Source of the DNA: Mycobacterium kyogaense
Lineage (GTDB): Bacteria; Actinomycetota; Actinomycetes; Mycobacteriales; Mycobacteriaceae
Assembly: GCF_003254575.1 (NCBI RefSeq)
Contig: NZ_QJUA01000004.1
Coordinates: 62,001 to 126,000, forward strand
DNA: 64,000 nt
Direction of reading: 5' to 3'
Each line of letters starts with the position of its first letter. The first letter of the stretch is position 1. The notes beneath the pieces were generated by a model, which saw nothing but the letters and a program-made list of their open reading frames with translations, did not search any database and was not told the origin of the DNA. The translations under genes and the position numbers were made by a program. Positions 37,099 to 49,282 of the stretch are shown here, piece by piece.

Positions 37099-37734
37099 AT
37101 GGCTCGCGGGTCCGAACCGGGGGACACCCCGGCACCGCGCGACCGGGTGTTGACGATCCCGAACGTGTTGTCGGTGCTGCGGCTCGTCCTGGTCCCGGTG
37201 TTCCTGGTGCTGCTGCTGGTCTCCCACCACACCGGGTGGGCGGTGGCGGTGCTGATGTTCAGCGGCGCCTCCGACTGGGCCGACGGCAAGATCGCCCGGC
37301 TGTTCGACAACCAGTCCTCGCGGCTGGGCGCGCTGCTCGACCCCGCAGTGGACCGCATCTACATGGTCGTGATCCCGATCGCGTTGGCCCTGGCCGGCGT
37401 CGTGCCGTGGTGGCTGGTGATCACGCTGCTGGGCCGCGACCTCGTGCTGGCGACGACGCTGCCGCTGCTGCGCAGCCGCGGCTTGACCGCGCTGCCCGTC
37501 ACCTACATCGGCAAGGCCGCGACCTTCGCCCTGATGTCGGGGCTGCCACTGGTGCTGCTCGGGCAGGGCGACGCCGCCTGGCAGCCGCCGGTGCTGGCGT
37601 TCGGGTGGGGTTTCGTGATCTGGGGGACCGCGATGTACCTGTGGTCCGGCGTGCTCTACCTCATCCAGGTCGGCATGGTGGCGCGGTCCCTACCGCGCTC
37701 GGGTTCCGGGGGAACCGGGGTGCTGACCCCGTGA
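37099..37734 (+). CDS. pgsA2: CDP-alcohol phosphatidyltransferase
   Basis: 211 residues. The CDP-OH-P-transferase signature DGX2ARX8-9GX3DX3D is complete in the stretch [20 protein letters not shown] followed by ALLDPAVDR. Six TM helices are likely. It transfers a phosphatidyl group from CDP-diacylglycerol to an alcohol at the membrane; the M. tuberculosis orthologue Rv1822 is named PgsA2 but its alcohol is not settled. Begins 9 bp after secA2 and ends in a GTGA overlap with the next gene. Confidence 0.93.
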   Translation: MARGSEPGDTPAPRDRVLTIPNVLSVLRLVLVPVFLVLLLVSHHTGWAVAVLMFSGASDWADGKIARLFDNQSSRLGALLDPAVDRIYMVVIPIALALAGVVPWWLVITLLGRDLVLATTLPLLRSRGLTALPVTYIGKAATFALMSGLPLVLLGQGDAAWQPPVLAFGWGFVIWGTAMYLWSGVLYLIQVGMVARSLPRSGSGGTGVLTP

Positions 37735-38609
37735 CACAGCTGGGCGGCTTCGACCCGGCATCGGGGCGCAACGCGCACCGGGCAGGGGTGCCGACGCTGA
37801 TCCCGGTCCCGTCGCTGCTGCGCTCCCTGCTCTCCGAGCACCTCGATGCGGGGTACGCCGCCGCGGCGCAGACGCCCCGCGGCCGCACCGACTGGCTGTG
37901 GCAGCTGGTGGCGGCGGCGCTGGTGGCGGCGGTGTTCGCGCTGGCCTGGTCCCAGGCGCGCGCGACGGCTCCCGGCGTGCGTGAATCCCAGCAGGTCCTG
38001 GTGACCAGCGTGCGCGCCGCCGAGGCGGCCACCGACGAGCTGACCGCGCGCCGCAACAGTCTGACCGCCGAAGCCGATGCGCTGCGGCGCAGCCGACTCG
38101 CCGGCGATGCGACCGGCAGGCAGCTGCTGAGCGACCTCGACCAGGCCGCGTTCGCCGCGGCCGCCACCCCGGTGATCGGGCCCGGCCTGACCGTGACCGT
38201 CACCGACCCGGGCGTCACCCGCGACCTGACCGACGTGTCCAAACAGCGCGTCGAAGGCAGCAGACAGGTGATCCTCGACCGCGACCTGCAGCTGGTCGTC
38301 AACTCGCTGTGGCTGGCCGGCGCCGAGGCGATCTCGGTGGGCGGAGTCCGCATCGGCCCCAACGTGACGATCCGCCAGGCGGGCGGCGGCATCCTGGTCG
38401 ACAATCAACCCATCAGCAGCCCCTACGCCGTCGTCGCGGTCGGACCGCCGCACGCGATGGCCGACGCCTTCGACCGCAGCTCGGGTCTGCAGCGGCTGCG
38501 CCTGCTCGAATCGTCCTACGGCGTGCGCGTCACGGTGGCGGCCGGCGACGGCCTCACCCTGCCCGCCGGCTCCGTCCGCGACCTCACCTTCGCCAAAGGA
38601 CTCCCGTGA
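37731..38609 (+). CDS. DUF881 membrane-anchored protein (Rv1823 type)
   Basis: 292 residues from the GTG of the GTGA overlap at 37731. One TM helix (about residues 57-75), then a coiled-coil segment (about 85-130) and a DUF881 domain with [15 protein letters not shown] and [20 protein letters not shown]. Orthologue of Rv1823 by gene order. DUF881 proteins occur with sbp near division and cell-wall genes in actinobacteria; the precise role is unknown. Confidence 0.9.
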   Translation: MTQLGGFDPASGRNAHRAGVPTLIPVPSLLRSLLSEHLDAGYAAAAQTPRGRTDWLWQLVAAALVAAVFALAWSQARATAPGVRESQQVLVTSVRAAEAATDELTARRNSLTAEADALRRSRLAGDATGRQLLSDLDQAAFAAAATPVIGPGLTVTVTDPGVTRDLTDVSKQRVEGSRQVILDRDLQLVVNSLWLAGAEAISVGGVRIGPNVTIRQAGGGILVDNQPISSPYAVVAVGPPHAMADAFDRSSGLQRLRLLESSYGVRVTVAAGDGLTLPAGSVRDLTFAKGLP

Positions 38610-38938
38610 TCGGAATCGTCGCCCTGGTCATCGGCATCGTCATCGGTGTCGTGTTCCGTCCCAGCGTGCCGGAGGTGATCCAGCCCTACCTGCCGATCGC
38701 CGTCGTCGCCGCCTTGGACGCTGTGTTCGGCGGGTTGCGCGCCTACCTGGAGAACATCTTCGACGCCAAGGTCTTCGTGGTGTCCTTCGTGTTCAACGTG
38801 GTCGTGGCGGCGGTGATCGTCTACGTGGGCGATCAGCTCGGGGTCGGGACGCAGCTGTCCACCGCGATCATCGTGGTGCTCGGCATCCGCATCTTCGGCA
38901 ATGCCGCCGCACTGCGGCGAAGGCTGTTCGGTGCCTGA
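38606..38938 (+). CDS. sbp: Small basic protein (DUF1290)
   Basis: 110 residues from GTG 38606, overlapping the previous stop by 4 bp. Three or four TM helices ([60 protein letters not shown], and the end). Matches the Bacillus SpoIIID-downstream small basic protein family and Rv1824 by order. It sits between two DUF881 genes with overlaps on both sides, so the three proteins probably form one membrane unit. Confidence 0.92.
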   Translation: MIGIVALVIGIVIGVVFRPSVPEVIQPYLPIAVVAALDAVFGGLRAYLENIFDAKVFVVSFVFNVVVAAVIVYVGDQLGVGTQLSTAIIVVLGIRIFGNAAALRRRLFGA

Positions 38939-39770
38939 CAAGAGTCCGGCGCAGGAGCCGACGGACCAGCCGGCCGATCATCCGGCCGATCATCATGGCC
39001 GCCACGAGATGCCGCCACCGCCGCACGGCGGGGGACTGGACAGGTGGCGCCGCATCCCTCGTCACGGTCCCCGCAGCTCCGTCTTCGGGGTGCTTGCAGT
39101 CCTGCTGTGCCTGGTGCTGGGCATCGCGATCGCCACCCAGGTCCGGCAGACCGATTCGGGCGACGCCCTGGACACCGCCCGACCGGCCGACCTGCTGGTG
39201 CTGCTGGACTCGCTGCAGCAGCGCGAGGCCGCGTTGAACCGCGAAGTCACCGACCTACAGCGCACGCTGGCCGAACTGCAGGCCTCGGGCAGCAGTGACC
39301 AGGCCGCGATCGAGAACGCCCGCGCGCGGCTGGCCGCCCTGTCCATCCTGATCGGCACCGTGCCGGCGACCGGGCCGGGTGTCACGCTCACCATCGGCGA
39401 CCCCTCGTCGGGGGTGGCCGCGGAGACCATGCTCGACGTGATCAACGAGCTGCGGGCCGCCGGCGCCGAGGCGATGGAGATCCGCGGCAGCGCCGGGGGT
39501 GACCAGTCGAGCGCGCGCATCGGTGTCGACACCTGGGTCGTCGGCCCTGCCGGCGCACTCGTGGTGGACTCCACCACGCTCAACCCGCCGTATTCGATTG
39601 TCGCCATTGGAGATCCGCCGACTCTCGCCGCGGCGATGAACATTCCAGGTGGAGCGATGGACAGCATCGAACGCGTCGGCGGATCGATGGTGATACAACA
39701 GTCCGACCGGGTCGACGTGACCGCCTTGCGGCAACCGAAACCTCGCCAATACGCTCAGCCCGTCAAATGA
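38931..39770 (+). CDS. DUF881 membrane-anchored protein (Rv1825 type)
   Basis: 279 residues from GTG 38931, overlapping sbp by 8 bp. A His/Asp/Pro-rich cytoplasmic N-terminus ([19 protein letters not shown]), one TM helix (about residues 52-70), a coiled-coil (about 85-135), then a DUF881 domain ([28 protein letters not shown]). Orthologue of Rv1825 by order. Second DUF881 paralogue of the operon, different from Rv1823 in its His-rich front. Confidence 0.9.
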   Translation: MPDKSPAQEPTDQPADHPADHHGRHEMPPPPHGGGLDRWRRIPRHGPRSSVFGVLAVLLCLVLGIAIATQVRQTDSGDALDTARPADLLVLLDSLQQREAALNREVTDLQRTLAELQASGSSDQAAIENARARLAALSILIGTVPATGPGVTLTIGDPSSGVAAETMLDVINELRAAGAEAMEIRGSAGGDQSSARIGVDTWVVGPAGALVVDSTTLNPPYSIVAIGDPPTLAAAMNIPGGAMDSIERVGGSMVIQQSDRVDVTALRQPKPRQYAQPVK

Positions 39771-39801
39771 GAACCCGAGAACCAAGGAGCCGAGGAGCAC
39801 T

Positions 39802-40197
39802 GTGACCGAGATCCCCGCCGACCTGTCCTACACCGAAGAGCACGAGTGGGTGGCGAAGACGGGCGACGACACGGTGCGCGTCGGCATCACCGATTTCGCG
39901 CAGTCGGCGCTCGGCGACGTGGTGTTCGTGCAGCTGCCGGACGTGGGTGCGCAGATCAGTGCGGGGGAGTCGTTCGGTGAGGTCGAGTCGACCAAGTCGG
40001 TGTCGGACCTCTACGCGCCGGTCACCGCGAAAGTCGTTGCCGTCAACACCGATTTGGACGCCAATCCGCAACTGGTGAACTCCGATCCGTACGGCGGCGG
40101 CTGGCTGGTGGAACTGCAGGCTGAGGGCGGTGCGCTGAGCGACGTGCTGGGCGCCCTACTCGACGCGGAGGCCTACCGCGCCCACGTGACCGAGTGA
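39802..40197 (+). CDS. gcvH: Glycine cleavage system H protein
   Basis: 131 residues from GTG 39802. The lipoyl-lysine loop is [17 protein letters not shown] with the lipoylated Lys in ESTKS, and TEEHEWV opens the domain. It shuttles the aminomethyl group between GcvP, GcvT and the L protein in the cytoplasm. Orthologue of Rv1826 by order. gcvP lies 3 kb downstream; gcvT is not in the window. Confidence 0.97.
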   Translation: MTEIPADLSYTEEHEWVAKTGDDTVRVGITDFAQSALGDVVFVQLPDVGAQISAGESFGEVESTKSVSDLYAPVTAKVVAVNTDLDANPQLVNSDPYGGGWLVELQAEGGALSDVLGALLDAEAYRAHVTE

Positions 40198-40241
40198 GGG
40201 TTGTTAGGGTCGCAGTCGACCATTGAGCGGATCCGGCCGTG

Positions 40242-40261
40242 GTGGACCCAATGGGGTCCAC
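40242..40261 (+). terminator. Perfect 8-bp hairpin between gcvH and garA
   Basis: GTGGACCC-AATG-GGGTCCAC folds with no mismatch and a 4-nt loop, 44 bp after the gcvH stop and 82 bp before garA. No T-tract follows. It can be a terminator of the secA2-gcvH transcript or a structured garA leader; the sequence alone does not decide. Confidence 0.55.
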
Positions 40262-40343
40262 TGCGCGGTACGGTCGACACCAGCGGCGAGAGCGCTGGAG
40301 GTCCCGGCCGGAGATCGCCACAGCAGCCAGTGAGGAGCAGCGG

Positions 40344-40814
40344 GTGACGGAAAAAGACTTCACTTCGGGGGCCGACTCTGACGAAGTCACCGTGGAGACC
40401 ACATCGGTGTTCCGCGCCGACTTCCTCAACGAGCTCGACGCTCCACCCGCCGCCGGCGGTGAGAGTGCGGTCTCGGGCGTGGAAGGCCTGCCCGTCGGGT
40501 CGGCGTTGCTCGTCGTCAAGCGCGGGCCGAACGCCGGCTCCCGCTTCCTGCTGGACCAGCCCACCACCTCGGCGGGCCGCCATCCTGACAGCGACATCTT
40601 CCTCGACGACGTCACCGTGAGCCGTCGGCACGCCGAGTTCCGCCTCGAGGGCGGCGAGTTCCAGGTCGTCGACGTGGGCAGCCTCAACGGCACCTACGTC
40701 AACCGGGAGCCCGTCGACTCGGCTGTGCTCGCCAACGGCGACGAGGTGCAGATCGGCAAGTTCCGCCTGGTGTTCCTGACCGGCCCCAAGGGCGCCGACG
40801 GCAGCTCCGACTGA
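40344..40814 (+). CDS. garA: FHA-domain regulator of glutamate/TCA metabolism
   Basis: 156 residues from GTG 40344. N-terminal ETTSVFRADF carries the two adjacent threonines that PknG and PknB phosphorylate in mycobacterial GarA. The FHA domain (residues about 60-145) has GRHPDSD, SRRHAEF and GSLNGTYVNR, the phosphothreonine-binding loops. Unphosphorylated GarA binds and controls 2-oxoglutarate dehydrogenase and glutamate dehydrogenase. Orthologue of Rv1827. Confidence 0.97.
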   Translation: MTEKDFTSGADSDEVTVETTSVFRADFLNELDAPPAAGGESAVSGVEGLPVGSALLVVKRGPNAGSRFLLDQPTTSAGRHPDSDIFLDDVTVSRRHAEFRLEGGEFQVVDVGSLNGTYVNREPVDSAVLANGDEVQIGKFRLVFLTGPKGADGSSD

Positions 40815-40852
40815 CCCGGAACTGACTCCACCCTCGACCGCGGCGACCAGCG

Positions 40853-41602
40853 ATGACCCAACCCGAGACCTCGGGGCAGGCCCTGCCCGGGATGTCGATC
40901 GGCGTCGTCCTCGACACACTGCGCGGCGACTTCCCGGACGTCACGATCAGCAAGATCCGCTTCCTGGAAGCCGAGGGGCTGGTGACGCCGCAGCGCACGG
41001 CGTCGGGCTACCGCAGGTTCACCGCCTACGACTGCGCGCGGCTGCGGTTCATCCTGACCGCGCAGCGGGACCACTATCTGCCGCTCAAGGTCATCAAGGC
41101 CCAGCTCGACGCGCAGCCCGACGGTGAGCTGCCGCAGAGCCCGTCGGCATACGCCACGCGCCTGGTGCCCGTCGGCGCGACGGACGCCGACCACGACGGC
41201 GGGCAGGCCGCGCCCGCGCAGGCGCGGCTGAGCCGCGACGGCCTGCTGGAGCGGTCCGGGGTGAGCGACGAACTGCTCACCTCGCTGGTGAAGTCCGGGG
41301 TCATCACGCCCATCTTCAAGGGCGCGGGCACCGCGTTCTTCGACGAACACTCGGTGGTGATCGCGCAGTGCGCTCGTGCGCTGGCCGATTACGGGGTGGA
41401 GCCGCGTCATCTGCGCGCCTTCCGGTCCGCGGCCGACCGGCAGTCCGATCTGATCGCCCAGATCGCCGGACCCGTGGTGAAGGCGGGCAAGGCCGGCGCG
41501 CGTGACCGCGCGGACGATCTCGCGCGCGAAGTCGCGGCGCTTGCGATCACGCTGCACACGTCACTGATCAAATCGGCCGTACGCGACGTTCTGGATCGCT
41601 GA
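40853..41602 (+). CDS. MerR-family regulator (Rv1828 type)
   Basis: 249 residues from ATG 40853. The winged-helix DNA-binding domain is at residues 10-85 ([40 protein letters not shown]); the rest is a helical dimer/effector region ([20 protein letters not shown]). Orthologue of Rv1828, which binds DNA upstream of its own region; regulon poorly known. 38 bp after garA. Confidence 0.93.
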   Translation: MTQPETSGQALPGMSIGVVLDTLRGDFPDVTISKIRFLEAEGLVTPQRTASGYRRFTAYDCARLRFILTAQRDHYLPLKVIKAQLDAQPDGELPQSPSAYATRLVPVGATDADHDGGQAAPAQARLSRDGLLERSGVSDELLTSLVKSGVITPIFKGAGTAFFDEHSVVIAQCARALADYGVEPRHLRAFRSAADRQSDLIAQIAGPVVKAGKAGARDRADDLAREVAALAITLHTSLIKSAVRDVLDR

Positions 41603-41637
41603 GGACTAGACTCGCCGTGACGGTTTTTCCGTCTCCT

Positions 41638-41655
41638 CCGGCCCCTTCGGGCCGG
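41638..41655 (+). terminator. Hairpin terminator candidate after the first MerR gene
   Basis: CCGGCCC-CTTC-GGGCCGG is a perfect 7-bp stem with a tetraloop, 35 bp after the stop and 39 bp before the DUF151 gene. No T-tract follows. Confidence 0.45.
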
Positions 41656-41694
41656 GCGGCTACAGCGCAACACCGGTGCGGAGGGTAGGCACAG

Positions 41695-42189
41695 ATGGGC
41701 GAGGTTCGCGTGGTCGGAATCCGTGTGGAGCAGCCGCAGAACCAGCCCGTGTTGTTGCTCCGCGAGGCCGCCGGTGACCGCTATCTGCCGATCTGGATCG
41801 GCCAGTCCGAAGCCGCCGCGATCGCACTGGAACAGCAGGGTGTCGAGCCGGCGCGCCCCCTGACCCATGATCTGTTCCGCGATGTCATTGCGGCGCTGGG
41901 ACATTCGCTCAAAGAGGTTCGCATCGTCGATCTGCAGGAGGGCACCTTCTACGCGGATCTGATCTTCGACCGCGACATCAAGGTCTCCGCGCGGCCGTCG
42001 GATTCGGTGGCCATCGCGTTGCGCGTCGGTGTGCCCATTTACGTCGAAGAGGCGGTGCTGGCCGAGGCCGGGCTGCTGATCCCCGACGAGAACGACGACG
42101 AGGCCCCCGGCGCCGTCCGTGAGGACGAGGTCGAGAAGTTCAAGGAGTTCCTCGACTCGGTGTCGCCCGACGACTTCAAGGCCACCTGA
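41695..42189 (+). CDS. DUF151 / bifunctional nuclease-family protein
   Basis: 164 residues from ATG 41695. The DUF151 blocks are present: PVLLLREAAGDRYLPIWIGQ, ESAAIALEQ-type helix and SARPSDSVAIALRVGVPIYV. Orthologue of Rv1829. Plant and bacterial members have been reported with RNase/DNase activity, but the mycobacterial role is not known. Between two MerR genes. Confidence 0.92.
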   Translation: MGEVRVVGIRVEQPQNQPVLLLREAAGDRYLPIWIGQSEAAAIALEQQGVEPARPLTHDLFRDVIAALGHSLKEVRIVDLQEGTFYADLIFDRDIKVSARPSDSVAIALRVGVPIYVEEAVLAEAGLLIPDENDDEAPGAVREDEVEKFKEFLDSVSPDDFKAT

Positions 42190-42401
42190 GCCGGCAACCT
42201 AAACCGACCTCTTGGTCACGGATGCGTCTCGTCGTGTTCGACACGCGCGGCGTGTTCCGGCAGGAGCCGAAACGACGGCGATACTTGCTTCCGACGGGCA
42301 GTCACAGCAGGCGTCCAAGCGTATGCTCGAACCTGGTTCGGGCTGGGATAACGTGCGCCCACGAGACGACGCAAGTTTCGATCGGCGAGAGGATTCGACA
42401 C

Positions 42402-43022
42402 GTGGGAGACACGCCACGCCAGGAGCAGCTGGACCTGAACACCGGCGCGTCCGCGGACACCCTGCCCCGGGTCGCCGCGGAACCCGTGCAGGCCGGCCTG
42501 TTCCCCGATGACTCCGTGCCAGACGAACTCGTCGGCTATCGCGGGCCCAGCGCCTGCCAGATCGCCGGCATCACCTACCGCCAGCTCGACTACTGGGCGC
42601 GCACCTCGCTGGTGGTGCCCTCGATCCGCGGCGCGGCGGGCTCCGGGAGCCAGCGGCTGTACTCCTTCAAGGACATCCTGGTCCTCAAGATCGTCAAGCG
42701 GCTGCTCGACACCGGCATCTCCCTGCACAACATCCGCGTCGCCGTCGACCATCTGCGCCAGCGCGGCGTGTCCGATCTCGCCAACATCACCCTGTTCTCC
42801 GACGGCACCACGGTCTACGAGTGCACCTCCGCCGAAGAAGTGGTCGACCTGCTCCAGGGCGGTCAGGGCGTGTTCGGTATCGCGGTCTCCGGCGCGATGC
42901 GGGAGCTGACGGGCGCGATCGCCGATTTCCCCGGCGAACGCGCCGACGGCGGGGAATCGATCTCCGCACCCGAGGACGAGCTCGCCTCACGGCGCAAGCA
43001 TCGCGACCGCAAGATCGGCTGA
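42402..43022 (+). CDS. MerR-family regulator (Rv1830 type)
   Basis: 206 residues from GTG 42402 with GAGAGGA upstream; an earlier in-frame start exists at 42222 but has no signal. The HTH is at residues 45-115 (YRGPSACQIAGITYRQLDYW, RLYSFKDILVLKIVKRLLDT), and the C-terminal half carries the family sequence FSDGTTVYECTSAEEVVDLL. Orthologue of Rv1830, reported to affect growth and cell division in mycobacteria. Its 3' neighbour is the glycine riboswitch and gcvP. Confidence 0.93.
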   Translation: MGDTPRQEQLDLNTGASADTLPRVAAEPVQAGLFPDDSVPDELVGYRGPSACQIAGITYRQLDYWARTSLVVPSIRGAAGSGSQRLYSFKDILVLKIVKRLLDTGISLHNIRVAVDHLRQRGVSDLANITLFSDGTTVYECTSAEEVVDLLQGGQGVFGIAVSGAMRELTGAIADFPGERADGGESISAPEDELASRRKHRDRKIG

Positions 43023-43068
43023 CAGCGCACCTGCGCACGGCGGCCGGTAGACTCGGCTGCGCATCGCC

Positions 43069-43290
43069 CTCACGCGGGAGAGATCCGTGGCCGCCAGCCA
43101 CGGGCGCCGAAGGAGCAACACCTCTCCGTCAACCTCTCAGGCCCCCGGACCGCGTCAGGCCCCGATGCCTCTGGAAAGCGGTGCATCGCACCCGCCCATG
43201 GGGAAAGGCAGCCCGTCCGTGATCACCGCGGTCGGCCGCCGAATCTCTCAGGCAGCCCGGACCGGGCGGACGACAGAGGGGGAGGCGCCG
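43069..43290 (+). ncRNA. Glycine riboswitch, apparently tandem, upstream of gcvP
   Basis: The first aptamer has the conserved blocks GGGAGAG (about 43076), GCCGAAGGAGCAA (about 43106), CTCTCAGGC (about 43134) and CTCTGGAAAG (about 43169). A second, more compact block follows: GGGGAAAGGCAGCCC, CGCCGAATCTCTCAGGCA and GGACCGGGCGGACGACAGAG (to about 43284). These are the gcvT-motif glycine aptamer consensus elements. Gene context (gcvP start 43331) fits glycine-induced expression. Exact pairings and limits were judged by eye. Confidence 0.85.
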
Positions 43291-43330
43291 CAGCCCTGCG
43301 CGCCTCGCGCCCGAACGTCGGGAGACCCTC

Positions 43331-46201
<2,871 letters not shown>

Positions 46202-46230
46202 GGTGTTCAGCTAGTCGTTAAGGTGTCCCG

Positions 46231-46935
46231 GTGACGCAGCCCAGGTTGTTCATCTTTCCGCACGCCGGCGGGTCCGCGCAGTACTACGTGCCGTTCGCGA
46301 AGACGTTCACGATGGACGTCAAGCGGACCGCGGTGCAGTACCCGGGACAGCGCGGCAAGCAGGACTTCGCGTCGTTCACGAGTCTGCCGGCCCTCGCCGA
46401 CGAGATCGTGACGATGGTGTCTCCGGAGAAGGACCACGGGGGACCGGTGTTCTTCTTCGGCCACAGCATGGGCGGACTGCTGGCCTTCGAGGTGGCGCGC
46501 CGGTTCGAGGCGGCCGGCCGGCCGATCAGCGGTCTGTTCGTGTCCGCCGTCGCCGCGCCGGGGCATGTCGGTTACGAGGACATTCCCGACGACGACGAGG
46601 GCCTGCTGGGTGCGGTGAGCACGATGACGGGGGCCAACCCGGAGTTCATGAAGAACCCCGAGTTCGCGGCCGCGATCCTGCCGACGCTGCGGGGCCTCAA
46701 GGCGATCGCGTCGTACAGCTGCCCGCCGGAGGTGACGCTGACCGGCCCGATCCATGCGTACTTCGGCGACGAGGACGAGATCGCGACCGCGCAGAAGGTC
46801 GCGCCGTGGGCGGACCGCACCCGCGCCGAGTTCTCCGCACGCGAGTTGCCCGGCCATCACTTCTATCTCAACGAGCAGCTCGGCGTCGTGGTGCCCGACA
46901 TCGAGGCGAAGATCCAGGCCAGGATCGCCGGATAG
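46231..46935 (+). CDS. TesA-like type II thioesterase
   Basis: 234 residues from GTG 46231. An alpha/beta hydrolase of the type II thioesterase family: oxyanion segment LFIFPHAGGSAQYY, nucleophile elbow FFGHSMGGLLAFEVAR, and catalytic His in LPGHHFYLNEQ. In M. tuberculosis TesA (Rv2928) lies before fadD26-ppsA and supports release or editing on the Pps synthases; the same order occurs here. It probably hydrolyses acyl chains from the PKS carrier domains. It follows gcvP by 29 bp and is closed by a hairpin. Confidence 0.9.
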   Translation: MTQPRLFIFPHAGGSAQYYVPFAKTFTMDVKRTAVQYPGQRGKQDFASFTSLPALADEIVTMVSPEKDHGGPVFFFGHSMGGLLAFEVARRFEAAGRPISGLFVSAVAAPGHVGYEDIPDDDEGLLGAVSTMTGANPEFMKNPEFAAAILPTLRGLKAIASYSCPPEVTLTGPIHAYFGDEDEIATAQKVAPWADRTRAEFSARELPGHHFYLNEQLGVVVPDIEAKIQARIAG

Positions 46936-46948
46936 CCTGGTCGCAGCC

Positions 46949-46966
46949 GTGTGGCTTTCGCCACAC
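46949..46966 (+). terminator. Hairpin terminator candidate after the thioesterase gene
   Basis: GTGTGGC-TTTC-GCCACAC is a perfect 7-bp stem with a 4-nt loop, beginning 13 bp after the thioesterase stop. Without a T-tract, but well placed to separate the gcvP-thioesterase transcript from the FAAL/PKS operon. Confidence 0.55.
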
Positions 46967-47500
46967 CCGTGTTCGAGAGGGCTGCCGGCGGCGGGTCGCG
47001 GAGCACATCAGGTCGGTCGGTGCGGAAAATGCGGATCGCCCCCGTGCGGCTGGCCGGACCTGCTTCTTACTGCAGAGTCAGGACGGTACTCGACGTGAAC
47101 GTGCAGATTCCGCAAATCGTTTACGGACGCGTCAAAGCGAACGGAGCATGGCATTGCGCTGCCACGGCGGCTGCTTCGCATACCGGACCGTGCCTCGGTT
47201 GAGCAACCGGTCACCCGTTGGTGAGGTGGACGTTTGCCGAGCTGGCAAAATCGTCGAGGTTGCCCGGGGAATAAAATCGGCCGTCGGCGACGCGCATTCC
47301 GGGCGAAATGGCGGCCAATGGCGCAACTTCCCTCTGGCAAGCACTTCGTGGTCTAATCCTTGGTCGGATTACACGACATTTGTGACGGGTCGGTGTTAGC
47401 CTTCGGCCAAGCGGGGGATGCGCGGCCACGAGCTGGCGTCCGGTTTGCCACACGGCAATGGGGCCGGGACGCAGGATCTTTACGATGAAAGGACGTCGCC
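46967..47500 (+). promoter_or_regulatory. Long non-coding leader/promoter region of the FAAL-PKS operon
   Basis: This gap, about 565 bp with the hairpin, is the largest in the window. The open frames in it (for example 46951-47202, 47211-47453) have no Shine-Dalgarno, no codon bias and no recognisable product. The centre (about 47090-47400) is visibly more A/T-rich than the flanking genes, with stretches such as CGCAAATCGTTTACGG and GGAATAAAATCGG. TAGCCT near 47397 fits a -10 hexamer loosely. AAAGGACG near 47487 is the ribosome site of FAAL1. I infer a promoter and possibly regulator sites, none of which I can name. Confidence 0.45.
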
Positions 47501-49282
47501 ATGCCTTTGCTTGAGTCGACCATTCCTGGCCTCCTCGCCGAGCGCGCTCGGCAGCAGCCCGATGACCCGGCGTACACCTTCCTCGACTTCGACATCGACC
47601 CCAACGGGTTCGCCGAAACCCTGACGTGGTCGCAGGTCCACCATCGGGTGCAGGTCGTCGCCGCGGAGCTGCTGCGCCACGGGAGCAAGGGCGACCGCGC
47701 GGCCATCCTCGCCCCCCAGGGGCTGGAGTACATCGTCGCCTTCTACGGCGCGATGGCCGCCGGGATGATCGCGGTGCCGCTGCCGGTGCCGGCGATGGGT
47801 CAGCTCGATGAGCGCGTCAACGGCGCGCTGCGCGACTGCCAGCCCACCGCTGTGCTCACCACCTCCGCCGTCGTCGGCGAGATCCTCAACTACGTGGGCA
47901 ACCTGCCCGGCGGCAACCCGCCGGCCGTCATCGAGGTCGACGCGCTGGACCTCGATTCGCCGGTGACCCCCGAGGTCAACGTCGGCCCGCTGCCCAAGAA
48001 CGCCTACCTGCAGTACACCTCGGGCTCCACCCGGGCGCCCGCCGGCGTGATCATGACCCACCAGAACGTGATCGCGAACGTCAAGCAGGTGTTCGACGAC
48101 TACATGGAGCACCGCAACGGCGTGCCGCCCCGCGACATCACGATGGTGTCCTGGCTGCCCTTCTACCACGACATGGGCCTCATCCAGGGTGTCTTCGCCT
48201 CGCTGCTGACCCCGAACGAGGACGACGGCGGGAAGCTGCACGGCCGCCCCGCGATCGTGATGAGCCCGGTCGCGTTCCTGCAGAAGCCGGCCCGCTGGAT
48301 CCAGCAGCTCGCACTGAACAGCTGCGCCTGGTCGGCCGCGCCGAACTTCGCCTTCGAGCTGTCGGTGCGGCGCACCACCGACGCCGACCTCGAGGGCATG
48401 GACCTCAGCGGGGTGCTGGGCATCATCAGCGGCAGCGAGCGCATCCACTCGGCGACCATCCGTCGCTTCAACGAGCGGTTCACCAAGTTCGGCATGCCCA
48501 CGACGACAGTGCTGCCGTCCTACGGTCTCGCCGAGGCCACCCTGTACGTGATCTCGGCGCCGATGGGCCACACCCCGTCGACCGTGCGCTTCGACTACGA
48601 GAAGCTGGCCGCCGGTCACGCCGAGCGCTGCGGCACCGAGTCCGGCACCGAGCTGGTCACCTACGGCGCACCGCGGTCGTCGACCATGCGCATCGTCGAT
48701 CCGGAGACGTGTGTCGAGAACCCCGACGGCAAGGTCGGTGAGATCTGGATCCACGGCGCACAGGTCGCGATGGGCTACTGGCGGGACCCGCAGAAGACCG
48801 AGCGCACCTTCAACGGTCAGCTCGTCAACCCGTCGGAGGGCACGCCCGTCGGTCCGTGGCTGCGCACCGGCGACCTCGGCGTGATGAGTGAGGGCGAGAT
48901 GTTCATCATCGGCCGCATCAAGGACATGCTGATCGTCGACGGCCGCAATCACTACCCGGACGACATCGAGGCCACCATCCAGGAGATCACCGGCGGCCGC
49001 GTCGCTGCGATCTCGGTTCTCGACGACACCAGCGAGCAGCTGGTCGCCGTGGTCGAGCTGAAGAAGAAGGGCACCTCGGAGGCCGAAGCGCTGGACAAGC
49101 TCAAGGCCGTCAAGCGTGAGGTCGCCTCGGCGATCAAGAAGACCCACAGCGTGCGGGTGTCCGATCTGGTTCTCGTCGCTCCCGGATCCATCCCGATCAC
49201 CACCAGTGGCAAGATCCGGCGCTCGGCCTGCGTGGACCGCTATCGCTCCGACGAGTTCAGCCGGTTGGACGTCACTACATGA
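47501..49282 (+). CDS. Fatty-acyl-AMP ligase 1 (FadD26-like FAAL)
   Basis: 593 residues. Adenylate-forming fold with YTSGSTRAPAGVIMTHQNVI (P-loop-like motif), VSWLPFYHDMGLIQGVF, LPSYGLAEATLYVI, LRTGDLGVMSEGEMFIIGRI and GRNHYPDDIEATIQEI. The WLPFYHDMGL block and length match FAALs, which make acyl-adenylates and load them on the ACP of a partner PKS rather than on CoA. The stop codon overlaps the PKS1 start (ATGA), as for fadD26-ppsA. Likely substrate: a long-chain fatty acid made by FAS I. Confidence 0.95.
   Translation: MPLLESTIPGLLAERARQQPDDPAYTFLDFDIDPNGFAETLTWSQVHHRVQVVAAELLRHGSKGDRAAILAPQGLEYIVAFYGAMAAGMIAVPLPVPAMGQLDERVNGALRDCQPTAVLTTSAVVGEILNYVGNLPGGNPPAVIEVDALDLDSPVTPEVNVGPLPKNAYLQYTSGSTRAPAGVIMTHQNVIANVKQVFDDYMEHRNGVPPRDITMVSWLPFYHDMGLIQGVFASLLTPNEDDGGKLHGRPAIVMSPVAFLQKPARWIQQLALNSCAWSAAPNFAFELSVRRTTDADLEGMDLSGVLGIISGSERIHSATIRRFNERFTKFGMPTTTVLPSYGLAEATLYVISAPMGHTPSTVRFDYEKLAAGHAERCGTESGTELVTYGAPRSSTMRIVDPETCVENPDGKVGEIWIHGAQVAMGYWRDPQKTERTFNGQLVNPSEGTPVGPWLRTGDLGVMSEGEMFIIGRIKDMLIVDGRNHYPDDIEATIQEITGGRVAAISVLDDTSEQLVAVVELKKKGTSEAEALDKLKAVKREVASAIKKTHSVRVSDLVLVAPGSIPITTSGKIRRSACVDRYRSDEFSRLDVTT

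Noticed and set aside
46951..47399. Small open frames in the gap before FAAL1
   Set aside because: No ribosome site, no family match, frames overlap each other on both strands.
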